Positions 28,098-36,545 of a DNA stretch of 64,000 nucleotides are shown one piece after another. The number at the start of each line of letters is the position of its first letter. The first letter of the stretch is position 1. The DNA comes from Azospirillum fermentarium (GTDB lineage: Bacteria; Pseudomonadota; Alphaproteobacteria; Azospirillales; Azospirillaceae): contig NZ_JAOQNH010000001.1 in the NCBI RefSeq assembly GCF_025961205.1, forward strand, positions 248,001 to 312,000, written 5' to 3'. The position numbers and the translations under genes were made by a program. The notes under the pieces are model-generated. The model was not told the DNA's origin. It made no database searches and was given only the letters and a program-made list of their open reading frames with translations.

Positions 28098-29108
28098 TCA
28101 GCGCGGCTTCACCGCCAGCATCCGTTCCACCGAGCGGCGGGCGGCGGCGGCGAGGTCCGGGTCGATCTCCACCCGCGGCTCCAGGGTTTCCAGCGCGGTC
28201 AGGATGTTCGCCAGCGTGATCTTCTTCATGTGCGGGCACAGGTTGCAGGGGCGCACGAACTCCACGTCCGGCACCGCCGCGGCCACGTTGTCGCTCATGG
28301 AACACTCGGTCACCATCAGCACCCGGCGCGGGCGCTCGGCGGTGACGTAATCCACCATGCGGGCGGTGGAGCCGACGAAATCCGCCGCGTCCAGCACGTC
28401 GGGCGGGCATTCCGGGTGGGCGATGACGGTCAACTCGTCGAAACGCCCACGGAACTCGCGGATCTCGTCGCCGGTAAAGCGCTCGTGCACCTCGCACCGG
28501 CCCGACCACGGGATGATCTCCGTCTTCGTCTGGGTGGCGACATAGGCGGCCAGGAAACGGTCGGGCAGGAACAGCACCCGCGGCACGTTCAGCGATTCCA
28601 CCACCTCCACCGCGTTGCCGGAGGTGCAGCAGATGTCCACCTCCGCCTTCACCGCGGCGGACGTGTTGACATAGGCCACCACCGGCACGCCGGGATAGCG
28701 CAGCCGCAGATCCCGCACGTCCTGGGGCGTGATGGACTCGGCCAGCGAACAGCCGGCCCCGGTGTCGGGAATCAGCACCGTGCGCGACGGGTTCATCAGC
28801 TTGGCCGTCTCGGCCATGAAATGGACGCCGGCCACCACGATCACCCCGGCGTCCGTCTCGGCGGCGCGGCGGGCCAGCGCCAGGCTGTCGCCCACGATGT
28901 CGGCCACGCCGTGGAAGATCTCGGGCGCCATGTAGTTGTGGGCGAGGATCACCGCGTTGCGCTGTTCCTTCAGCCGGTTGATGGCATGGACCAGCGGCGC
29001 GTGGAACGGCCATTCCACCGCGGGCATCACCCGCTTCAGCCGTTCGTAGACGGGGGCCGTCGCCTCGGCGATGGCGGGGGTATAGGCGTGACCACCGGCG
29101 TCGGGCAT
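28098..29108 (-). CDS. nadA: quinolinate synthase
   Basis: [4Fe-4S] enzyme that condenses iminoaspartate with dihydroxyacetone phosphate to quinolinate, working directly with NadB. It has 336 residues. The three conserved cluster cysteines are visible in DICCTSGNAVEVV, HPECPPDVLDAADF and the C-terminal CNLCPHMKKITL. Other landmarks are AVILAHNYMAPEIF, VVAGVHFMAETAKLMNP and YVNTSAAVKAE. The ATG at 29108 follows a strong AAGGAG ribosome site. It is the first gene of nadA-nadB-nadC, and the paired palindromes immediately upstream are probably its repressor sites. Confidence 0.96.
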   Translation of the reverse strand: MPDAGGHAYTPAIAEATAPVYERLKRVMPAVEWPFHAPLVHAINRLKEQRNAVILAHNYMAPEIFHGVADIVGDSLALARRAAETDAGVIVVAGVHFMAETAKLMNPSRTVLIPDTGAGCSLAESITPQDVRDLRLRYPGVPVVAYVNTSAAVKAEVDICCTSGNAVEVVESLNVPRVLFLPDRFLAAYVATQTKTEIIPWSGRCEVHERFTGDEIREFRGRFDELTVIAHPECPPDVLDAADFVGSTARMVDYVTAERPRRVLMVTECSMSDNVAAAVPDVEFVRPCNLCPHMKKITLANILTALETLEPRVEIDPDLAAAARRSVERMLAVKPR

Positions 29109-29121
29109 GGCGCGCTCCTTT

Positions 29122-29165
29122 TATGCTCGTAACGAGACTATGACTCTATGCTCGATGTGAGCATA
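29122..29165 (-). promoter_or_regulatory. two tandem palindromic operators before nadABC
   Basis: A perfect inverted repeat TATGCTC-N5-GAGCATA lies at 29147-29165. A second, imperfect copy (TATGCTC-N5-GAGACTA) lies at 29122-29140; the two start 25 bases apart. They are 14-57 bases upstream of the nadA start codon. Alphaproteobacterial nadABC operons are known to be controlled by NadQ-type repressors through palindromes of this kind, so NadQ is the first candidate; I recall the motif only in outline. Confidence 0.65.
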
Positions 29166-29322
29166 TATGCGGCACGCCCCGGTGCAAGGAAAAAATCGGG
29201 GGTGTGACGTTCTGTGGGGCGCCCGTCTCGTTCGATAACAAAGCATCTGGGCTTTGCACCGGGCGGGCTTTCGTGGTTGTCTTCTCCCCGGATAATCAGC
29301 CGGTGTGCGGGGGGAGGCGGCG

Positions 29323-31809
29323 GTGACGGCAGGGGTGATGAAGCCGGCGGGACGGGCGGCGGCACTGCTGGCCTCGGCCGCCCTTCTGTGGGGCCAGCCC
29401 GCCGCGGCCCAGATCGTCACCGACGGCACCGTGGGGGCGGTCACCACCCTGGCCGGTCCCAACACCACCATCGGTGCGGCCCTGGGCACGCAAAAGGGCG
29501 GCAACCTGTTCCATTCCTTTTCCGCCTTTTCCGTGCCCGCGGGGGGCAGCGCCCTGTTCGCCGGGCCGGCCAGCGTGCGCAACGTGGTGGCCCGCGTCAC
29601 CGGCGGGCAGGCCAGCGCCATCGACGGCACGCTGGGCACCACCATCGCCGGGGCCAACCTGTTCCTGCTGAACCCGGCGGGCATCCGGTTCGGCAGCGGC
29701 GCCAGCCTGTCGCTCAGCGGCAGCTTCCACGCCTCCACCGCCGACGGGCTGATCTTCGCCGACGGGGCGCGGTATCAGGCGCGCACCCCGTCCGGCTCCA
29801 CCCTGACGGTGGCGGCGCCGGCGGCCTTCGGCTTTGCGGGGGCGAACCCCGGCGCCATCACCGTCACCGGCGGCACGCTGGCCGTGGGCACGGGCAAGGC
29901 GCTGTCGCTGGTGGGCGGCGGCGTGACACTGGACACTGCCGCCCGGGTCTCCGCCCCCGCCGGCACCCTGACCATCGCCGCCATGGGCGGCAGCGGCACC
30001 CTGTCCCTGTCGGACCCGCTGGCGTCCACCGCCGCGCGCAGCGGCGCCGTCGTGGTCAGGAACGGCGCCACCGCCTCCACCAACGGCAACGGCGGCGGGG
30101 CGGTGCGCATCACCGGCGGGCGGCTGACCGTCACCGGCAGCGGCGTGATCAGCGCCAACAACACCGGGGCCAGGGACGCCGCCGCCGGGGTGGCGGTGGG
30201 GGTGACCGACGTGGTGGTGTCCGACGCCGGCCAGATCACCGCGCACGCCGCCGGCAGCGGGCGGGCCGGCACCATCGCCATCGACACCGGCGGCACCGAT
30301 CCCGCGACGGGCGGCACGGTGCAGGTGCTGGGCGACGGACGCACCGTCAACACGCTGGTCGCCGCCCGCGCGCTGCGCGGATCAACGGCGCGGGCCGGCA
30401 CGATCACCGTGCGGGCCGGCGCCGTCACCATCACCTATGGCGGGCAGATGACCACGTCGAGCCTGTCCACCGGCGATGCGGGCGAAATCGCCATCACCGC
30501 CGGACGCACCGTGCTGTCGCACCAGGAATCGGGCTATGCCACCGGCACCGGCCTGTTCAGCCTGGCCCCCAGCATGACCGGCGGGGCGGCGGGGTCGATC
30601 ACCGTCAACGGCGGCACGCTGGAGCTGTACGGCGGGGCGCAGGTCAGCACCCGCTCGGGCGGGCCGGGCCGGGCCGGCATCATCGAGGTGACGGTGGACC
30701 GGCTGCTGGTGCACGGCCACATCGGCGTGGACAGCTCCATGATCACCAGCCAGGGCACCGGATCGGGCGACGGCGGCACCATCACCATCAAGGCCGACAG
30801 CATCGCGCTGATCGACGGCGGGCGCATCACCAGCAACGCGCGCGGCACCGGCAACGGCGGCACCATCACCGTCACCGCCCGCACCATCGAGATGGCCCAG
30901 GGCAGCGAGGACGTGCAGACCGGCATCGGCAGCCGCGCCAACCCCGGTTCCAGCGGCGACGGCGGCACCATCGCGGTCACCGCCGGCAGCCTGAGCATCG
31001 CATCGGGCGCGCGCATCACCACCAGCACGGCGGGGGCGGGCAGCGCCGGCACCATCCGCGTCACCGCCGACACCATCCGCCTGGACGGCACCGGCCAGCC
31101 GGCGGGCAGCATCACCGGCATCGCCTCGTCCGCCGAATCGTCCGACACCGCCGGGGCCGGCGGCGCCATCACCGTCACCGCCCGCGACATGACCATCGCC
31201 AACGGCGCCACCGTGCAGGCGTCGAGCTTCGGCAGCGGGGCGGCGGGCGACATCACCGTCACCGCCAGCCACCGCCTGACCATCGCCGGCGGCACCATCG
31301 CCACCGCCACCACCCGGTCGGACGGGGGCAACATCACCATCGACGGCGGCGGCCTGACCCACATGTCGGGCGGCCAGATCACCACTAGCGTGGCCGGCGG
31401 GGCCGGCAACGGCGGCAACATCACCGCCACGGCCAAGACCGTGGTGCTCAATCACGCCACCATCTCGGCCAATGCCTGGGGCGGCCGCGGCGGCAACATC
31501 ACCGTCACCGCCGACACCATTATGGCGTCCCCCGACACGCGGGCGGAAGCGTCGTCGCGTCTGGGCGTGTCGGGCGTGGTGGTGGTGCAGGGGGCGGAGG
31601 GTACCGCCGGCCTGTCGGTGGTGCCGCTGGAAACCAACTATGTGGACGCCGCCGGGCTGCTGCGGTCCACCTGCGCCACCCGCGCCGGCGACAGCCGGTC
31701 CAGCACCTTCACCGGCACCGGGCGCGGCGGCCTTGCCCCCTCCCCCGACGGGCCGCAGTTGGCGGGGGCGGAAACCCGTGGCGCCGCGCGCGTGGCGTGC
31801 GCGCCATGA
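29323..31809 (+). CDS. secreted beta-helix protein with filamentous haemagglutinin N-terminal domain
   Basis: An 828-residue exoprotein. A signal peptide ends near AAAQ, followed by a TPS-type haemagglutinin N-terminal domain at about residues 30-165 (IVTDGTVGAVTTLAGPNTTI, SFSAFSVPAGGSALF, SAIDGTLGTTIAGANLFLLNP). The rest, to about 740, is a repeated G-G-x-I-T-V-T-A pattern that should form a right-handed beta helix. The C-terminus (SRLGVSGVVVV, Cys784 in STCATR, then GRGGLAPSPDGP) resembles the tail of cyanobacterial haemagglutinin-like proteins encoded beside CHAT proteases. The GTG at 29323 follows a GGGGAGG ribosome site; GTG 29305 and ATG 29338 are alternatives. Its stop overlaps the CHAT gene start by 4 bases. 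No TpsB transporter gene is nearby. Confidence 0.88.
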   Translation: MTAGVMKPAGRAAALLASAALLWGQPAAAQIVTDGTVGAVTTLAGPNTTIGAALGTQKGGNLFHSFSAFSVPAGGSALFAGPASVRNVVARVTGGQASAIDGTLGTTIAGANLFLLNPAGIRFGSGASLSLSGSFHASTADGLIFADGARYQARTPSGSTLTVAAPAAFGFAGANPGAITVTGGTLAVGTGKALSLVGGGVTLDTAARVSAPAGTLTIAAMGGSGTLSLSDPLASTAARSGAVVVRNGATASTNGNGGGAVRITGGRLTVTGSGVISANNTGARDAAAGVAVGVTDVVVSDAGQITAHAAGSGRAGTIAIDTGGTDPATGGTVQVLGDGRTVNTLVAARALRGSTARAGTITVRAGAVTITYGGQMTTSSLSTGDAGEIAITAGRTVLSHQESGYATGTGLFSLAPSMTGGAAGSITVNGGTLELYGGAQVSTRSGGPGRAGIIEVTVDRLLVHGHIGVDSSMITSQGTGSGDGGTITIKADSIALIDGGRITSNARGTGNGGTITVTARTIEMAQGSEDVQTGIGSRANPGSSGDGGTIAVTAGSLSIASGARITTSTAGAGSAGTIRVTADTIRLDGTGQPAGSITGIASSAESSDTAGAGGAITVTARDMTIANGATVQASSFGSGAAGDITVTASHRLTIAGGTIATATTRSDGGNITIDGGGLTHMSGGQITTSVAGGAGNGGNITATAKTVVLNHATISANAWGGRGGNITVTADTIMASPDTRAEASSRLGVSGVVVVQGAEGTAGLSVVPLETNYVDAAGLLRSTCATRAGDSRSSTFTGTGRGGLAPSPDGPQLAGAETRGAARVACAP

Positions 31810-33860
31810 GGACGGCGCTGATCCTGGCCGCCGCCCTGCTGGCCGCCGCCCCCACCCGCGCCGCCACGCTCCAGCAGGCCGAGGCCCAGGCCCGCCAGGG
31901 TTTCCTGACCCGCGCGGCGGAGGAATACCGCGCGGTCCTGGCCGATCCCTCGGTGTCGGACCGGGAACGGGCCGCGGCGCATCTGGGGCTGGGCAACACC
32001 CTGCTGCGCACCGGCGCGCGGGCGGAGGCGCGGCAGACCCTGGATGCCGCCGCCCGCTTCGCCGACACCCGCGCCGCCGCCCTCATCGGCCTGGGCGTGC
32101 TGGAGGGGGCGGAGGGGCGCACGGGCGACGCGCGCATCCGCTTCACCACCGCCATGGACACCGCCGCCGCCGCGGGCCAGCCGCTGACCGCGGCCCAGGC
32201 CGCCATCAACGCCGCCCGCACCCTGTCCGACGGCGCCCGCCCATGGCTGGAACGGGCGTCATCCCATCTGGACAAGGCCCCCGACGGCCCCGGCGCCGTG
32301 CTGGCACGGGTGGCGCTGGGACGCGGCTGGGCACGGCTGCCCGACAGCCTGCCCGCCGCCCGCGCGGCCTACGCCCACGCCGCCGCCCTGGCCGAGCGGC
32401 TGGGCGACCGCCGGGGCGAGTCCTTTGCCTGGGGCTACATGGGCCAGCTTTACGAGCACACCGGCCAGCGGGCCGAGGCGCAGGAGCTGACCCGCCGGGC
32501 CATCGCCGCCGCCGTGGCCGCCGACGCGCCCGACAGCCTGTATCTCTGGCACTGGCAGGCGGGGCGGCTGGCCACCGGCGAGGCCGAGGCCGCCGCCGCC
32601 TTCGAACGCGCGGTGACGGTGCTGGACGGGGTGCGCGCCGACCTGACCGCCGACGCCCCCGGTGGCGAGGACGTGTTCCGCGACCGGGTGGAGCCGGTCT
32701 ACCGCGGCTACGCCGACCGGCTGCTGCGCACCGCCCGCCCCGGCGACCCCGCCCCCCTCATCCGCGCCCGCGCGGTGATGGAGCAGATGAAGGCCGCCGA
32801 ACTTGAGGATTATTTCAAGGACGACTGCGTGGCGGCCCTGGATTCCCGCAGCCGCCCCATCGACCGGGTGGCGGAACGGACGGCGGCGCTCTACCCCATC
32901 CTTTTGCCCGACCGGCTGGAAATGCTGGTGTCCATCGGCGACGGCATCCGGCGGGTGACGGTGCCGGTGAACCGCCGCACCCTGACCAATGCGGTGGACG
33001 ATTTCCGCCGCCTGCTGGAGAAACGCTCCACCCATCAGTACATGGACCGCGCCCGCGAACTGTACGGCTGGCTGATCCGCCCGCTGGAAGCGGATCTGGC
33101 CGCCGCCGGCATCGACACGCTGGTGATCGTGCCCGACGGGCCGCTGCGCACCATCCCGCTGGCAGCCCTCCACGACGGCACCGGCTTCCTGGCCGCGCGC
33201 TACGCGGTGACCGTGGCCCCCGGCCTGACCCTGACCGACCCGCGCCCGCTGGCCCGCGACCGCGCCGGCATGCTGCTGGCCGGCGTCAGCGACGGCGTGC
33301 AGGGCTATGCCCCCCTGCCCCATGTGGAGGAGGAGACGGAACGGCTGTCGCGCCTGTTCCCGGCGCGGGTGCTGCTGAACGGCGATTTCACCGCCGCCCG
33401 GCTGGCGGGGGAGCTGCGCCGCACCCCCTACAACCTCGTCCACATCGCCTCTCACGGAGAGGTGCGGGGGGAGCACGCCCAAAGCTTCCTGCTGACCCAC
33501 GACGGGCGGCTGACCCTGGACAGGCTGGAGGCGCTGGTGCGGCTGGGCCGGTTCCGCCCGGACCCGGTGGAGCTGCTGGTGCTGTCCGCCTGCCAGACCG
33601 CGGCGGGGGACGAGCGCGCCGCCCTGGGGCTGGCCGGTGTGGCCATCAAGGCGGGGGCGCGCAGCGCGCTGGCCAGCCTGTGGTCGGTCAGCGACGAGGC
33701 GTCGGCCCAGTTGATGGAAGATTTCTACGCCCACCTGCGCACCGAGGGGCTGAGCAAGGCCGAAGCCCTGCGCCGCGCCCAGGCCGCCCTGATCGCCAAC
33801 CCCCGTTACCGCCATCCGTTCTATTGGTCGGCGTTCGTGCTGATCGGCAACTGGCTGTAA
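31806..33860 (+). CDS. secreted TPR-CHAT caspase-like protease
   Basis: A 684-residue protein with a signal peptide (RTALILAAALLAAAPTRAA), so it acts in the periplasm or outside. Residues about 25-270 are Ala-rich helical repeats of TPR type (for example RAAAHLGLGNTLLRTGARAEAR). A linker to about 385 includes a helical part. The CHAT domain fills the C-terminus: DTLVIVPDGPLRTIPLAALHDG, then the catalytic His550 in HIASHGE and Cys596 in VLSACQTA, 46 residues apart, and GVAIKAGARSALASLWSVSDEA. Both catalytic residues are present, so activity is expected. The ATG at 31806 overlaps the haemagglutinin-like stop (ATGA), which implies translational coupling and a joint function. Confidence 0.92.
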   Translation: MRTALILAAALLAAAPTRAATLQQAEAQARQGFLTRAAEEYRAVLADPSVSDRERAAAHLGLGNTLLRTGARAEARQTLDAAARFADTRAAALIGLGVLEGAEGRTGDARIRFTTAMDTAAAAGQPLTAAQAAINAARTLSDGARPWLERASSHLDKAPDGPGAVLARVALGRGWARLPDSLPAARAAYAHAAALAERLGDRRGESFAWGYMGQLYEHTGQRAEAQELTRRAIAAAVAADAPDSLYLWHWQAGRLATGEAEAAAAFERAVTVLDGVRADLTADAPGGEDVFRDRVEPVYRGYADRLLRTARPGDPAPLIRARAVMEQMKAAELEDYFKDDCVAALDSRSRPIDRVAERTAALYPILLPDRLEMLVSIGDGIRRVTVPVNRRTLTNAVDDFRRLLEKRSTHQYMDRARELYGWLIRPLEADLAAAGIDTLVIVPDGPLRTIPLAALHDGTGFLAARYAVTVAPGLTLTDPRPLARDRAGMLLAGVSDGVQGYAPLPHVEEETERLSRLFPARVLLNGDFTAARLAGELRRTPYNLVHIASHGEVRGEHAQSFLLTHDGRLTLDRLEALVRLGRFRPDPVELLVLSACQTAAGDERAALGLAGVAIKAGARSALASLWSVSDEASAQLMEDFYAHLRTEGLSKAEALRRAQAALIANPRYRHPFYWSAFVLIGNWL

Positions 33861-33951
33861 CACCGCCCGGCACCCGATTCAGGATTTGAGCGCGCGTGTA
33901 TATCATGGTATGTTGCGCATCCTGACGTAACCATTACCCAGGGCCGATGCC

Positions 33952-34725
33952 ATGATCCCGCGCTTTGCCGTTGCGCGCCTAGCTTCCTTGGCTGCCGCCG
34001 CCCTGGTGATCCAGACCGCCATGCCCGCCGCCGGCCAGCCGATGCCGTCGTCCACCGTAGCCCGAGTCGTCACCGGCACCGCCCCGGCGGGGCTGCAGAC
34101 CACGGCGGATGCACCCGCCCGGCCCATCGTCTACCGCCAGAATCCCCGCGGCACCCCCGGCACCCGCATCATCGGCCAGACCCGCGGCACCGGCACCGTG
34201 CCGTTGCTGACAACCCTGGCGCCGTTCGACACCGGGGAAACCACGCTGGCCCAGCCGACGCTGTACTGGTTCGTGTCGCGCCCGGTGAACGCCATGGTCG
34301 AAGTGACCATCGTGGAAGAGGCGACCCAGAAAACCGTGCTGGAGGTCACCACCGAAGGGCCGGTGGAGCCGGGCATCTGGGCCTTTCCGCTGGGCGTCCA
34401 CCGCATCGCCCTGGTGCCCGACGTGGAATACCGCTGGTCGGTGGCGCTGGTGCGCGACCAGAACCGCCGGTCGCTGGACCTGTTCGCCAGCGGCACCATC
34501 CTGCGCGTCAACCTGCCGCCGCACCTGACGGCCCAGCTCAACAAGGTCGGGCCGTCGGACATGCCCTATTTCCTGGCCAGCGCCGGGCTGTGGTACGACG
34601 CGCTGACCATGCTGTCGGTGCAGATCGCCAACAACCCCCGCGACCGCACCTTGCGCGAGATCCGCGCCAGCCTGCTGGAGCAGGTCGGGCTGAGCGAAGC
34701 CGCGGCGTTCGACCGGGTGCTGTAG
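33952..34725 (+). CDS. secreted DUF928 family protein
   Basis: A 257-residue protein with a signal peptide (residues about 1-28, ending PAAGQ). The DUF928 core runs from about 75 to the end: LLTTLAPFDTGETTLAQPTLYWFVSRP (in pieces), EVTIVEEATQKTVLEV, GIWAFPLGVHRIALVPDVEYRWSVALV, and a helical C-terminus (WYDALTMLSVQI to LSEAAAFDRVL). DUF928 proteins are best known from cyanobacteria, where they occur with CHAT and haemagglutinin-like genes; that same trio is present here. The biochemical role is unknown; the beta-rich core suggests a binding or assembly domain. The gene follows the CHAT gene after 91 bases. Confidence 0.85.
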   Translation: MIPRFAVARLASLAAAALVIQTAMPAAGQPMPSSTVARVVTGTAPAGLQTTADAPARPIVYRQNPRGTPGTRIIGQTRGTGTVPLLTTLAPFDTGETTLAQPTLYWFVSRPVNAMVEVTIVEEATQKTVLEVTTEGPVEPGIWAFPLGVHRIALVPDVEYRWSVALVRDQNRRSLDLFASGTILRVNLPPHLTAQLNKVGPSDMPYFLASAGLWYDALTMLSVQIANNPRDRTLREIRASLLEQVGLSEAAAFDRVL

Positions 34726-35006
34726 CCTCGATCTTGCCCCGCAAGGTCCGGCGGCAATTCTTCGTGCGCCCGCGGGGCGCGCGCCGGGCCGGTCTTGTCG
34801 CGTCAGCCCCCCCGCAACGGCCATCCGATCCGGCGCCCCATCGGCGGCGGCCCGGCTTCTTTCTTGCTCCGTGCATCGCCAGAACAAAAACAAGATGAAA
34901 TATGATTGTTTCTAATGAATATTAAGAAGCGAAACACTTTGTTTGACCACGTTCGATTTCAAACCCCAACAATGACGGAGCAATCCGCCAATACAAGGGG
35001 TGTGTT

Positions 35007-36347
35007 ATGGGATACAATCTTGTTCAATCTGCGTGGCTTCTTGGAATTGCGTCCAACGCCGCCTCCAGCATCCCGGTGCCGTCCACCGTTTCGGATGGAC
35101 AGGACTTTCTTCAGCAAAATCTGGCGCTTTACCTGAACGGCGACCCGCAATATCCCAACGCCCCCTTCCCCGGGTTTCTGTCGCTCTTCAACACGCAGGT
35201 CGAGACTGGCCCGTGGGACATCGTGTGGGGGCCGTGCGTGTATCTGGCCCCCGGCTGCAACGAGGCGACCAACGCCATGTTCGTGGCCAAAACCACCGAC
35301 ACCAGCGTGACGCCGAACGTCTCCACCTATGTGGTCGCCATCGCCGCCACCAACCCGGCGTCGCTGTACGATTGGATCGACGAGGACGCGCAGGTGGAAG
35401 CGAGCCTGATGGTTCCCTGGCCCCTGCCCAAGCCCTACACCTATGTTCACGTCTCCCACCCGGTGGTGGACGCGGGCTCGCCGTTCATTTCGGCGGGCAC
35501 GGCGCTGGGGATCAGCAACCTGCTGAACAACGTCAAGCCCGCGGGCGGCCCCGGCATCGCCGATTTTCTGGCGCAGGCGGCCAATCCCAACGACACGGTG
35601 ATCTTCGCCGGCCACAGCCTGGCCGGGGCGCTGACGCCGACGCTGGCCTTCCATCTCTACCCCGACGGGGCCGCCGGCAGCGGGTGGAAGCAGGTTCTGG
35701 TGCTGCCCACCGCCGGGGCCACGCCCGGCAATGGCGCGCCCGGCCTGCTCGACAAGAACCCCACGGCGTTCTCGCAGCTCTTCACCAGGAACTTTCCGCA
35801 GATCAGCACCGGGTTCTCGCCCTACACCGCCTGGAACACCGACTACGCCAATCAGGCCGACGTGGTGCCCCACGCCTGGAACCAGTTGGGTGACTTCATG
35901 CCGGTGCTGAACGGCACGGTGTTCTCCAACCCCTGGGGCGTTCTTTCCGCGTCCATGGCCGCGTCCATGGCCGCGATGCTGACGACGGCGGAGGGGCTGG
36001 CGCTGGGCGGCTTTTACGAGAACCTGCCCCAGATCACCTTTCCCCCGCCCGGCCAGATGTATTCCTGGACCCTGAACCAGCAGACCGGCCAGTACGGCTA
36101 CCCGCCGGCGGCCGTGGACGCCCCGGTCTACACGGCCGCCAACCCGCTGAGCACCCAGGCCGATTTCGGCTCCGCCCTGAAGGTCAACCACGTCGAGGCC
36201 TATTATTTCTTCTTCGGCGTGCTGCCGCCGCCGCGGATGCCGCCGACCGGGCTGGTGCCGGTGCCGCTGGAAACCGACGGCGGCACGCCGGCCCCCAAGC
36301 CCAGCCGCAAGGATCTGGTGCTCCACGCGGCCCGGCTGTCGGCCTGA
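35007..36347 (+). CDS. lipase-like alpha/beta hydrolase
   Basis: A 446-residue protein with the nucleophile elbow GHSLAGAL (Ser at about residue 206) preceded by DTVIFA, as in class-3 (fungal-type) lipases. Other segments are VVAIAATNPASLYDWIDE and YVHVSHPVVDAGSPF in the first half, and a long C-terminal part that includes ADVVPHAWNQLGDFM, a possible site for the catalytic His. A convincing signal peptide is lacking, though the first 25 residues are mildly hydrophobic. The ATG at 35007 has an AAGGGG ribosome site. About 280 bases upstream are unusually AT-rich for this genome (34880-35000). Substrate is unknown; esterase or phospholipase activity is possible. Confidence 0.75.
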   Translation: MGYNLVQSAWLLGIASNAASSIPVPSTVSDGQDFLQQNLALYLNGDPQYPNAPFPGFLSLFNTQVETGPWDIVWGPCVYLAPGCNEATNAMFVAKTTDTSVTPNVSTYVVAIAATNPASLYDWIDEDAQVEASLMVPWPLPKPYTYVHVSHPVVDAGSPFISAGTALGISNLLNNVKPAGGPGIADFLAQAANPNDTVIFAGHSLAGALTPTLAFHLYPDGAAGSGWKQVLVLPTAGATPGNGAPGLLDKNPTAFSQLFTRNFPQISTGFSPYTAWNTDYANQADVVPHAWNQLGDFMPVLNGTVFSNPWGVLSASMAASMAAMLTTAEGLALGGFYENLPQITFPPPGQMYSWTLNQQTGQYGYPPAAVDAPVYTAANPLSTQADFGSALKVNHVEAYYFFFGVLPPPRMPPTGLVPVPLETDGGTPAPKPSRKDLVLHAARLSA

Positions 36348-36364
36348 CGGCGGGCGTGTCTGTG

Positions 36365-36390
36365 CCGGGGCGGCGGTCCTCCCGCCCCGG
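36365..36390 (+). terminator. hairpin after the lipase-like gene
   Basis: Nine-base arms CCGGGGCGG and CCGCCCCGG with an 8-base loop, 18 bases after the stop. There is no T run, so it is a weak terminator call. Confidence 0.45.
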
Positions 36391-36545
36391 TGCGCGTCCG
36401 GTGACGGGGGCGGCGGCGTGTGGTGGATGCAAAGTGGGGGTGCGTGCGAATCAGGGCTTGACCCGTCGCGGCTTTCCCCGGCAACTCCCATATCTTCACC
36501 CAACCGCCATCTGACCGTTTGCCGGACAAAAGAGGACTGCGCCCG

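Noticed and set aside
29323..31809. Frameshifted or repeated-gene artefact in the beta-helix protein
   Set aside because: The frame is open throughout, starts with a good ribosome site and ends in a sensible overlap with the next gene.
34906..35136. 76-codon frame overlapping the lipase-like start
   Set aside because: It overlaps the better supported lipase-like frame and lacks its own ribosome site.
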